From: Clostridia bacterium
GTDB lineage: Bacteria; Bacillota; Clostridia; Christensenellales; Aristaeellaceae
NCBI GenBank assembly: GCA_017551645.1
Contig: JAFZLE010000085.1
Coordinates: 1-5,214, forward strand
Length of the DNA: 5,214 bases
Reading direction: 5' to 3'
The translations under genes were made by a program, and so were the position numbers. Shown here piece by piece: positions 1 through 4,986 of this stretch. The notes below the pieces were generated by a model that saw only the letters and a list, made by a program, of their open reading frames with translations, was not told the DNA's origin and did not search any database. How positions within the stretch are numbered: the stretch's first letter is position 1; each line of letters starts with the position of its first letter.

Positions 1-105
1 ATACTGGACACTAACGAGGTTCATATTGGAAACCATGTAATGATCGGACCCCACACATTAATAACAACTGTCGGCCATCCCATTTCACCTAAAGGAAGGT
101 TATGA
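1..105 (+). pseudogene. Sugar O-acetyltransferase (LacA/Maa type) fragment, open at the left edge and truncated at the 3' end
   Basis: Read from base 1, 34 codons followed by TGA give a left-handed beta-helix (hexapeptide repeat) segment: a V-H-I-G-N / V-M-I-G-P pattern, then T-V-G-H-P-I with the His codon at 76-78. In galactoside and maltose O-acetyltransferases this GHP His is the catalytic residue that activates the sugar hydroxyl for acetyl-CoA. In that family roughly 60-80 more residues should follow (further hexapeptide turns and the C-terminal cap). Here the frame ends at 103-105, and none of the three frames after it resumes a hexapeptide repeat, so this is not a simple frameshift. 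The 5' part lies outside the window. GC is 43% over 1-100, well below the genes that follow. The family call is fairly sure; whether the truncation is biological or an assembly join is open. Confidence 0.72.
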
Positions 106-254
106 GCATGGAAGCCGTATTCGCGGTGATCGCCGGTGCCCTTTTGCTGAGCGAGCGCATGAGCGCGCGGGAACTGACGGGCTGTGTGATCATGTTCGCG
201 GCCATCGTGCTTGTGCAGATACCTCTGCCGGCAGGGAAAAAGGCAGACCGATAA
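102..254 (+). pseudogene. EamA/DMT-family permease, C-terminal fragment
   Basis: The 50 codons match the end of the second EamA repeat of drug/metabolite transporters. They show the S-x-E-A-V-F-A start of the penultimate helix, the L-L-L-S-E-R turn (Glu18 of the fragment), an S-A-R-E-L-x-G linker, and a final hydrophobic helix (about residues 27-42) before a short basic tail G-K-K-A-D-R. Complete members have about 280-300 residues and ten helices, so about five sixths of the gene is missing. ATG 102 overlaps the preceding TGA as ATGA. A second ATG at 108 sits 8 nt after AAAGGAAGG (91-99), which could serve as a fortuitous ribosome binding site, so a small membrane peptide might be translated. 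The homology begins at once at the junction, which argues for a broken gene rather than a true small gene. Confidence 0.7.
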
Positions 255-323
255 ACGGGGCGGGGCTGATCGAACGGGGAACTGCTTTCTTCAAAAATAC
301 CGATACGGCTTATGCGGCCGCAC

Positions 324-354
324 GTGCCGGTATATGCCGGCGCCCTGTTTGTCT
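324..354 (+). terminator. Weak terminator-like hairpin
   Basis: The arms GTGCCGG (324-330) and CCGGCGC (337-343) can form 7 bp including one G-U pair around the 6-nt loop TATATG. They are followed by TGTTTGTCT at 346-354, six T in nine. It lies 70 bp after the permease fragment and before the candidate promoter of the GNAT gene, a sensible place for a transcription end. The T-tract is interrupted and two C precede it, so efficiency would be modest. Confidence 0.35.
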
Positions 355-373
355 GGCCTTGCCGGGGAAAGTA

Positions 374-382
374 TGGTATACT
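374..382 (+). promoter_or_regulatory. Extended -10 promoter candidate for the GNAT gene
   Basis: TGGTATACT fits the extended -10 form TGn-TATAAT with one mismatch in the hexamer. No -35 lies at normal spacing; the nearest match, TTGCCG at 359-364, is only 12 bp away. Extended -10 promoters can work without a good -35. Transcription would start near 389, giving a leader of about 77 nt before the GNAT start at 466. Confidence 0.35.
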
Positions 383-450
383 GGTATGGGTCATTTTCAA
401 ATCACTGTCCGCTGTTTGCGAGGACAGGCGGCCAAATGGATCCCGGATCG

Positions 451-458
451 GGAGGAGG
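451..458 (+). promoter_or_regulatory. Shine-Dalgarno site that selects the GNAT start
   Basis: GGAGGAGG lies 7 nt before ATG 466. Another ATG at 462-464 is only 3 nt away and opens a short frame ending near 512 with no recognisable protein, so the site favours 466. Confidence 0.75.
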
Positions 459-465
459 CGCATGA

Positions 466-957
466 ATGAGCGCGGACGAAACAATGATCAGGCTGGTCCC
501 AATGACGGATGAAATGTATCACCGCTATCTGATGGAATATGAGAACGATCCGGATCTGCTTCTGAAAGGGCAGGAATACAGGGCTTTTGCGTACAGCACC
601 GAAACGGCAGAGAAGTACATACGGCGGCAAAAAGACTTACAGCGTGTGCCCCTCGCGATCCTCTGTGGGGATGATATCGCGGGCGAGGTGATCATCAAGA
701 ATATCGAAGCGCATAAGTGCGCGACCATGGGTATCGCCCTTAAGAACGCGAAATACAAAGACCGCGGGATAGGCACGGCGGCCGAGGAACTGGCCGTCCG
801 GTTCGTATTTGAGGAATTGGATATCCCCGTTCTATACGCTGATACGCTGCGGACGAACCTGCGCAGCCGGCATGTGCTGGAAAAAGCCGGTTTCTCCCTG
901 ACAGGGGAAGATGAGGACTATATGTATTACAGGATAGACAGAAAGGCTGACAAATGA
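466..957 (+). CDS. GNAT-family N-acetyltransferase (RimJ/RimL-like)
   Basis: This 163-residue protein is a single-domain GCN5-related acetyltransferase, expected to move an acetyl group from acetyl-CoA to an amine in the cytosol. The acetyl-CoA pyrophosphate loop is R-G-I-G-T-A (residues 100-105), preceded by the strand M-G-I-A-L (88-92). The motif B region N131-x-R-S-x-H-V-L-E-K-A-G-F143 is typical of the Acetyltransf_3 (ribosomal-protein/spermidine acetyltransferase-like) branch. Length is normal and no signal peptide is seen. The acceptor cannot be deduced: many such genes are N-acetylate small amines or protein N-termini. It ends 88 bp before the GH39-like gene and may or may not share its transcript. 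Its GC (about 53% in the line sampled) is lower than that of the sugar genes, so it may not be part of their functional unit. An alternative start at Met7 is possible but less well placed. Confidence 0.88.
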   Translation: MSADETMIRLVPMTDEMYHRYLMEYENDPDLLLKGQEYRAFAYSTETAEKYIRRQKDLQRVPLAILCGDDIAGEVIIKNIEAHKCATMGIALKNAKYKDRGIGTAAEELAVRFVFEELDIPVLYADTLRTNLRSRHVLEKAGFSLTGEDEDYMYYRIDRKADK

Positions 958-1008
958 CGCCTATCCCTGTTTATCGGGATGGTCACGGGCTGGAAAGCAA
1001 ATTAAAGC

Positions 1009-1020
1009 TCCGTATACGGA
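1009..1020 (+). promoter_or_regulatory. Perfect 12-bp palindrome upstream of the GH39-like gene
   Basis: TCCGTATACGGA is a perfect inverted repeat with no spacer, 25 bp before the chosen start at 1046. Its size and place would suit a dimeric repressor operator. It appears only once in this exact form here and no regulator gene is in view, so this is a suggestion only. Confidence 0.25.
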
Positions 1021-1034
1021 CAGCGATCTGATGC

Positions 1035-1041
1035 GAGGTGG
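1035..1041 (+). promoter_or_regulatory. Shine-Dalgarno site that selects the GH39-like start
   Basis: GAGGTGG lies 4 nt before ATG 1046 (5 nt if counted from GAGGTG). The upstream in-frame ATG at 1031 has no purine-rich site before it and would put this motif inside the coding sequence, so 1046 is preferred. Confidence 0.65.
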
Positions 1042-1045
1042 CAAA

Positions 1046-2383
1046 ATGAAAAACTTGATCATAAAAGTCGATCCTTACAGGATAATCGGGACCATAAAAC
1101 CCATGCACGGCGTGGGCGGAGGGCCTGTATCCTCGATATTCACGTACAACGCCGTTGAAGAATTCCGGGCGGCAGGCATTCCGTTCGGGCGCCTGCACGA
1201 CATCGAGTATCCGTTCGGTTCGGGCGAATTTGTGGACGTGCACTGCATTTTCCCTTACTTTGACGCGGATGAGAACGATCCCGGCGCATACAACTTCATA
1301 CTTACCGACGAATACTTAAAGTACATGTGCGAAGCGGGCACCGAGCCGTTTTACAGGCTGGGAGCCGCCATAGAGCACCAGAGCGTCAAACGGCACATAA
1401 ATCCGCCGAAAGATGTTGACAAGTTCGCCCGCATATGCTCCCGCATAGTCGCGCACTACAACGAGGGCTGGGCGGACGGCTACGAGTGGAACATACGCTA
1501 CTGGGAGATCTGGAATGAGCCTGACATCCCCCAGTGCTGGACGGGCACGCCCCAGCAGGCTATTGAGCTGTACCGCGCAGTCTCCTCGCTTATCAGGCGG
1601 GAGCATCCGAACGTGAAGATTGGCGGCCTGGCGCTCACGTCTCCGTATTCCGCCATGTTCGAACCTTTCCTGGCTTACGCGCGGCAGACGGACGCCCCGC
1701 TCGACTTCGTGTCCTGGCACGGCTACTGCCATACGCCCGCGCAGGCCGTCTCAAACGCGAGGCGTGCCCGCGAGCTTATGGACAAATACGGTTTTACGCA
1801 GGCGGAGAGCATCTACGACGAGTGGAATTATGTGGTCAGCTGGAACGATCTGCAGCCGAGTATAGATCTGCACCGGACCGCGTTCGGGGCCGCTTTCATG
1901 GCGGCGGTGATCGCATCCATGCAGAAGGAAGCGGTAGACAAACTCATGTTCTACGATGCCCAGATGCTGCAGCCCGTCTGGAACAACCTGTTCAAGCCGA
2001 AGCCCATGGCGGAACACGCGGCCATGCGCGGAGTGGACACACTTAAGGGTTACTGGACGCTGTACGCCTGGAACAAGCTGTACGAAGCGGGCACTTCTGT
2101 CTTTTGCGAAGCGCCGGATGACGTATACTGCGCCGCCGCCGAAACGCCCGAAGGCGAAACGCTGCTGTATATTTCATATTTCAACGATGACGCGGGGCTG
2201 AACAGCTGTCCGCCGCCGGACGCGTCCGTGCGCGTTTCCCTGCCGGGCAGGACCGTCAGGAGCATGACCGTGTATAAGGCAGACGACGCGCACGATTTTG
2301 AGCCGCTGCAGGCAAAGGACGGCGAGTTCCGGATGCAGGGAAACAGCTTCGCGCTGGTAAGGATACCGGCAGCCGCGGTCTAG
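1046..2383 (+). CDS. GH39-like glycoside hydrolase (beta-xylosidase/alpha-L-iduronidase family)
   Basis: The product has 445 residues and is a clan GH-A retaining glycosidase. The N-terminal (beta/alpha)8 barrel covers about residues 1-330. The acid/base Glu158 lies in W-E-I-W-N-E-P-D (153-160), and Glu259 in Y-D-E-W-N-Y (257-262) is the likely nucleophile, in the position known from GH39 beta-xylosidases. Other barrel landmarks are R-L-H-D (49-52), F-Y-R-L-G (102-106) and S-W-H-G-Y (223-227). Residues from about 335 to the end look like the beta-sandwich that closes GH39 enzymes. No signal peptide is visible, so it should act inside the cell on imported oligosaccharides or small glycosides. 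GH39 contains beta-xylosidases, alpha-L-iduronidases and others, and this sequence is not a close match to any characterised one I can recall, so the substrate is open. The neighbouring (alpha/alpha)6 glycosidase starts 69 bp later in the same direction, which suggests joint action. An ATG at 1031 would add five residues but lacks a ribosome binding site. Confidence 0.85.
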   Translation: MKNLIIKVDPYRIIGTIKPMHGVGGGPVSSIFTYNAVEEFRAAGIPFGRLHDIEYPFGSGEFVDVHCIFPYFDADENDPGAYNFILTDEYLKYMCEAGTEPFYRLGAAIEHQSVKRHINPPKDVDKFARICSRIVAHYNEGWADGYEWNIRYWEIWNEPDIPQCWTGTPQQAIELYRAVSSLIRREHPNVKIGGLALTSPYSAMFEPFLAYARQTDAPLDFVSWHGYCHTPAQAVSNARRARELMDKYGFTQAESIYDEWNYVVSWNDLQPSIDLHRTAFGAAFMAAVIASMQKEAVDKLMFYDAQMLQPVWNNLFKPKPMAEHAAMRGVDTLKGYWTLYAWNKLYEAGTSVFCEAPDDVYCAAAETPEGETLLYISYFNDDAGLNSCPPPDASVRVSLPGRTVRSMTVYKADDAHDFEPLQAKDGEFRMQGNSFALVRIPAAAV

Positions 2384-2452
2384 CGGACACTGAGATCTGC
2401 ATCCCGTTCAAAGCAAGGATATACGCCAAATTCAATAAATGCGGAGGACACT

Positions 2453-3982
2453 ATGGTCAGGGCCAATTTCCTGCCGAATGACGAGATCACGTACATTCCC
2501 AACGCCCACGCGGCGAAAAACCCCTTTATTTCCCGGGAGCCTGAGACGGGCGCGCTGCCCACTTACGAAGCCAGCCGCCATCTGCTGCCCAAACCGTACT
2601 GGCAGGGGCACGGAGACGTGACGGCGTGCCACGATAGGGTGTGGCAGATCGCGTTTTCCAACCTGCGCATGCCCACAAGGGAGAGCGGCTTCGTGTCCGC
2701 CTTTATAGATACGGCATTCAACGGCATGCTCTTTATGTGGGACTCGGCGTTCATACTCATGTTCGGGCGCTACGGCAAGCGGGCGTTCAATTTCCAAAAG
2801 ACGCTGGACAACATGTACGCCCGCCAGCACAAGGACGGTTATATCTGCCGCCAGCTCCGCGAAGACATCGCCGGCGAGCGCTTCACGCGCTTTGACCCCT
2901 GTTCCACGGGGCCGGAAGTGATGGCCTGGTGCGAGTGGGAATACTACAAGACCACGGCTGACAGGCAGAGGCTTTCGGACGTGTATTACCCTCTGCTGGC
3001 ATACCACGAATGGATGGCGGAGCACCGCACCTGGAGGGACGGCTCCTACTGGTCGTCCGGGTGGGGCTGCGGCATGGACAACCAGCCCCGCATGCAGCCC
3101 GGGCGGAACGTTTCCCATTCCAACGGCCACATGGTGTGGGTGGACGCCACGCTGCAGGCGATACTGGACGCCCGCTGCCTTGCGGATATGGCCATTGAAC
3201 TTGGCAGGGAAGAAGACCTGCCGCCCCTGCGGCAGGAGATAGACCTGCTCACGAAAGTCGTGAACGAGCGCCTCTGGTCGGAAAAGGACGCCTTTTACTA
3301 TGACGAGTGGCGCAACGGGGAACTGAACGGCGTTAAATCCGTGGCAGCTTACTGGGCGCTGCTGGCCGGGATAGTGCCGCCGGAACGCATGGAACGCTTT
3401 GTGGCGCATCTGGACAACGAGAAGGAATTCAAACGCCCCAACCGCGTGCCCACGCTCTCCGCGGACAGCCACGATTACTGCGAATGCGGCGGATACTGGC
3501 GCGGAGCGGTGTGGGCGCCCACCAACTATATGATCCTGCGCGGACTGGAGCAGAACGGCTATGATGCCCTGGCTCACGGCATCGCCCTCGCGTGCGTGGA
3601 CAATGCCACCCGCGTGTATGGGCAGACCGGCACCGTCTGGGAAAACTACGCGCCCGAGTATCCCGCTCCCGGCAGGGTGGGGGACAGCGTGGCGGCCAGG
3701 GATTTTGTGGGCTGGAGCGGCCTGTTCCACGTGTCTATACTGTATGAGTACATCATGGGCATAAAGAGCGACCCGGTGCGCGGCAGGCTGCGCTGGGACG
3801 TGCGTTTGACCGATGCCCACGGCATAGCGGATTATCCCTTCGGGGATGTGCCCGTCACCCTGCGCTGCGAGGCCCGCGCCTCGGCAAAGGACGAGCCTGT
3901 GATCACCATAGAAGCCGCCAGCCCCATGGAAGCGGAGATCGTTTGGGAAGGCGGGAGCAAAGTCATAACCGTGAATGCCTGA
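2453..3982 (+). CDS. (alpha/alpha)6-barrel glycoside hydrolase, MGH1-like/GH63/trehalase-like
   Basis: This 509-residue protein has the landmarks of the inverting (alpha/alpha)6-barrel glycosidases grouped with GH63, GH37 trehalases and mannosylglycerate hydrolase. They are M-W-D-S-A-F (95-100), G-M-D-N-Q-P-R (207-213), Y-W-R-G-A-V-W (348-354), W-E-N-Y-A-P-E (396-402) and a C-terminal F-V-G-W-S-G-L-F motif. By family analogy Asp209 is the candidate general acid and Glu397 the candidate general base. It lacks a signal peptide and the large N-terminal beta-sandwich of eukaryotic GH63, and its length suits a stand-alone barrel with a short beta-strand tail. It should therefore be cytosolic. The start has GGAGG at 2443-2447, 5 nt before the ATG. 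It lies 69 bp after the GH39-like gene and 129 bp before the isomerase start, so an operon is likely. The substrate could be an alpha-glucoside, alpha-mannoside or another compound; the sequence does not decide. The fold call is strong, the exact family less so. Confidence 0.82.
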   Translation: MVRANFLPNDEITYIPNAHAAKNPFISREPETGALPTYEASRHLLPKPYWQGHGDVTACHDRVWQIAFSNLRMPTRESGFVSAFIDTAFNGMLFMWDSAFILMFGRYGKRAFNFQKTLDNMYARQHKDGYICRQLREDIAGERFTRFDPCSTGPEVMAWCEWEYYKTTADRQRLSDVYYPLLAYHEWMAEHRTWRDGSYWSSGWGCGMDNQPRMQPGRNVSHSNGHMVWVDATLQAILDARCLADMAIELGREEDLPPLRQEIDLLTKVVNERLWSEKDAFYYDEWRNGELNGVKSVAAYWALLAGIVPPERMERFVAHLDNEKEFKRPNRVPTLSADSHDYCECGGYWRGAVWAPTNYMILRGLEQNGYDALAHGIALACVDNATRVYGQTGTVWENYAPEYPAPGRVGDSVAARDFVGWSGLFHVSILYEYIMGIKSDPVRGRLRWDVRLTDAHGIADYPFGDVPVTLRCEARASAKDEPVITIEAASPMEAEIVWEGGSKVITVNA

Positions 3983-4096
3983 CCCAAGATCTCGGCAGGC
4001 AGCCCGGTTCTCAGGCCTCAGCCGCGGGCCCGGAACACTTTGGAACGGACAGCGGCCGTAAAACAGGCCCTGAAAGCCAGATATAACATCATGGAA

Positions 4097-4102
4097 AAGG
4101 AG
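4097..4102 (+). promoter_or_regulatory. Shine-Dalgarno site that selects the isomerase start
   Basis: AAGGAG lies 9 nt before ATG 4112. In-frame upstream candidates (TTG 4040, ATG 4091) lack a comparable site and would add residues that do not fit the first strand of the fold, so 4112 is preferred. Confidence 0.7.
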
Positions 4103-4111
4103 ATTTGGATC

Positions 4112-4723
4112 ATGAAGACGGTCAACGACAAACAGCTGCTCATGGCGGCGGACTTCGCGGGATATCCCCTTAAGGAAGCGATCAAGGAGTACCTTGAGAA
4201 GAAGGGCTGGACGATCACCGACATAGGCGTAAAGGCGGATTCGGACCCCAACGATACGGAACTGATGTTTCACCGCATAGGCCTGCGCGTAGGCGCGATG
4301 ATCGCGGAGAAGGAATTTGAGCGCGCCATGATCTTCTGCGGCACCGGCATGGGCATACACATAGCGGCGAGCAAGTGCCCCGGCGTGCACGCGGGCGTGG
4401 TGGAATCGGTACCGGCCGCATTCCGCGCCATTACGGGCAACGGCGTAAACGTGCTCGCCATGGGCGCGTTCTATGTCACGCCCGAGCTGGGCAAGCAGTG
4501 CGCGGACGCCTATCTTTACAACGATTTCGGCAGCGGCTGGGAATGGTGGCCCGATTTTGACAAATTCCATCAGATCGCCATCGACGAGCTCAACGCCTTC
4601 AACTATGAGGAGTACAAGGCCAACGGATTCAAGCTTAAGCACCTGGGCGACTGCGAGTGCCGGCTGTATGACAGGCCCGACGGTTTTTCTCCCGTTCCGC
4701 TTATGTGCAAGCGCGAAGGGTGA
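4112..4723 (+). CDS. Divergent RpiB/LacAB-family sugar isomerase with C-terminal extension
   Basis: The first ~145 residues of this 203-residue protein follow the RpiB fold: A-A-D-F-A-G-Y-P-L-K (12-21), F-C-G-T-G-M-G-I (75-82) with Cys76 as the likely catalytic base, P-G-V-H-A-G (90-95), and N-V-L-A-M-G (113-118) leading into T-P-E-L-G. The family interconverts aldoses and ketoses, usually phosphorylated. Several usual features of ribose-5-phosphate isomerase B are changed: the D-H pair near the N-terminus is D14-F15, the ring-opening C-H-D motif is replaced by V-E-S (97-99), and the R-E-H-N motif before N-V-L is T-G-N-G (108-111). Family members usually have about 150 residues; here a Trp-rich extension (G-W-E-W-W, then an acidic helix and a Cys-containing tail) adds about 55. 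This suggests a subfamily with another substrate, perhaps an open-chain or unphosphorylated sugar as recalled for the uronate isomerase DhuI. Position after two glycosidases points to work on a sugar they release. Function beyond the family is inference. Confidence 0.8.
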   Translation: MKTVNDKQLLMAADFAGYPLKEAIKEYLEKKGWTITDIGVKADSDPNDTELMFHRIGLRVGAMIAEKEFERAMIFCGTGMGIHIAASKCPGVHAGVVESVPAAFRAITGNGVNVLAMGAFYVTPELGKQCADAYLYNDFGSGWEWWPDFDKFHQIAIDELNAFNYEEYKANGFKLKHLGDCECRLYDRPDGFSPVPLMCKREG

Positions 4724-4800
4724 TCGCCGATAAACCATGGCGAATCAGATTAACTGAGCAGTATACGACATATCAGCCCGTATAACAGGACAGGGGAGTG

Positions 4801-4839
4801 ATGAAGACAACGGGTGCGGCTGCGTGCTTGAACGGCTGA
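4801..4839 (+). CDS. Possible 11-codon leader peptide
   Basis: ATG 4801 opens an 11-codon frame (M-K-T-T-G-A-A-C-L-N-G) ending at TGA 4837-4839, with AGGGGAG at 4792-4798 just before it. The spacing of 2 nt is shorter than ideal. Its codons 3-7 cover the left arm of the large stem at 4806-4897, so its translation would compete with that fold. No run of one regulatory amino acid is seen. It could easily be chance. Confidence 0.15.
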   Translation: MKTTGAAACLNG

Positions 4840-4897
4840 GTATGGCACAAATGCCGCACGCTGCGAACCTGGGGAAACGACGCCCGCACCTGTTTTC
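4806..4897 (+). ncRNA. Candidate structured RNA element or attenuator of unknown class
   Basis: An outer stem pairs 4809-4819 (AACGGGTGCGG) with 4884-4894 (CCGCACCTGTT): 11 consecutive pairs with one G-U, plus two more pairs beyond one mismatch. Inside, GCGTGC (4822-4827) pairs with GCACGC (4856-4861). Stacked on it, GGCA (4844-4847) pairs with TGCC (4852-4855) around a CAAA loop, leaving a 16-nt bulge at 4828-4843 and a 20-nt strand at 4864-4883. An alternative pairing of GTGCGGC (4814-4820) with GCCGCAC (4853... to 4859 region) competes with the outer stem, as expected of a switch. TTTT follows the outer stem, so it may also terminate transcription. It does not match a riboswitch class I can name. 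It precedes the unrecognised gene at 4987 and could equally be the end of the isomerase transcript. Folding was done by eye. Confidence 0.35.
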
Positions 4898-4953
4898 GTT
4901 CGACGTGCGCTGAGACCGAAACGCTAAAAAAGGGCGCAGCGTAAGTAAAAGCA

Positions 4954-4974
4954 AATGCAGTGACCGATTGCATT
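4954..4974 (+). promoter_or_regulatory. Hairpin directly abutting a Shine-Dalgarno site
   Basis: AATGCA (4954-4959) and TGCATT (4969-4974) form a 6-bp perfect stem, extendable by one G-U pair, and the 3' arm ends at the base before AAGGAG. Such a position could affect ribosome access to the gene at 4987. The stem is short and AT-rich, so it would be weak on its own. Confidence 0.25.
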
Positions 4975-4980
4975 AAGGAG
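4975..4980 (+). promoter_or_regulatory. Shine-Dalgarno site of the right-edge gene
   Basis: AAGGAG lies 6 nt before ATG 4987, an ideal spacing. It is the main evidence that the frame running off the window is a real gene. Confidence 0.75.
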
Positions 4981-4986
4981 CTAATA

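Noticed and set aside
963..980. Inverted repeat ATCCC...GGGAT after the GNAT gene
   Set aside because: Five base pairs, 8-nt loop and no T-tract; likely chance.
550..1283. Shared 13-mer ATGAGAACGATCC in the GNAT and GH39-like genes
   Set aside because: Both encode an E-N-D-P stretch in unrelated proteins; no further similarity around it.
2432..4738. A 768-codon open frame on the minus strand across the second glycosidase and the isomerase
   Set aside because: It is in codon register with both sense genes, so its stops would need sense codons TTA, CTA or TCA. These GC-rich genes simply avoid them. The sense proteins have clear family motifs; the antisense product has low-complexity His/Arg/Val composition and no motif.
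4724..4743. Hairpin TCGCC...GGCGA right after the isomerase stop
   Set aside because: Only 5 bp with a 10-nt loop and no T-tract after it, so not a convincing terminator.
4812..4890. Resemblance to a TPP riboswitch (GGGTGC, GGCTGAG and GAACCTG in order)
   Set aside because: The P4/P5 part (CTGG...CCAGCG and the following GGGA) is missing and CTGAG is not followed by a CCC strand to close P2. The neighbours are not thiamine genes.
4804..4901. Possible integron attC site (AAC...GTT at the ends of an imperfect inverted repeat)
   Set aside because: The flanking bases do not fit RYYYAAC and GTTRRRY, and no integrase or cassette array is present.
4905..4925. Hammerhead-like core (CTGAGACCGAAAC)
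   Set aside because: The CTGATGA core is not present and there is no stem II between the two halves.
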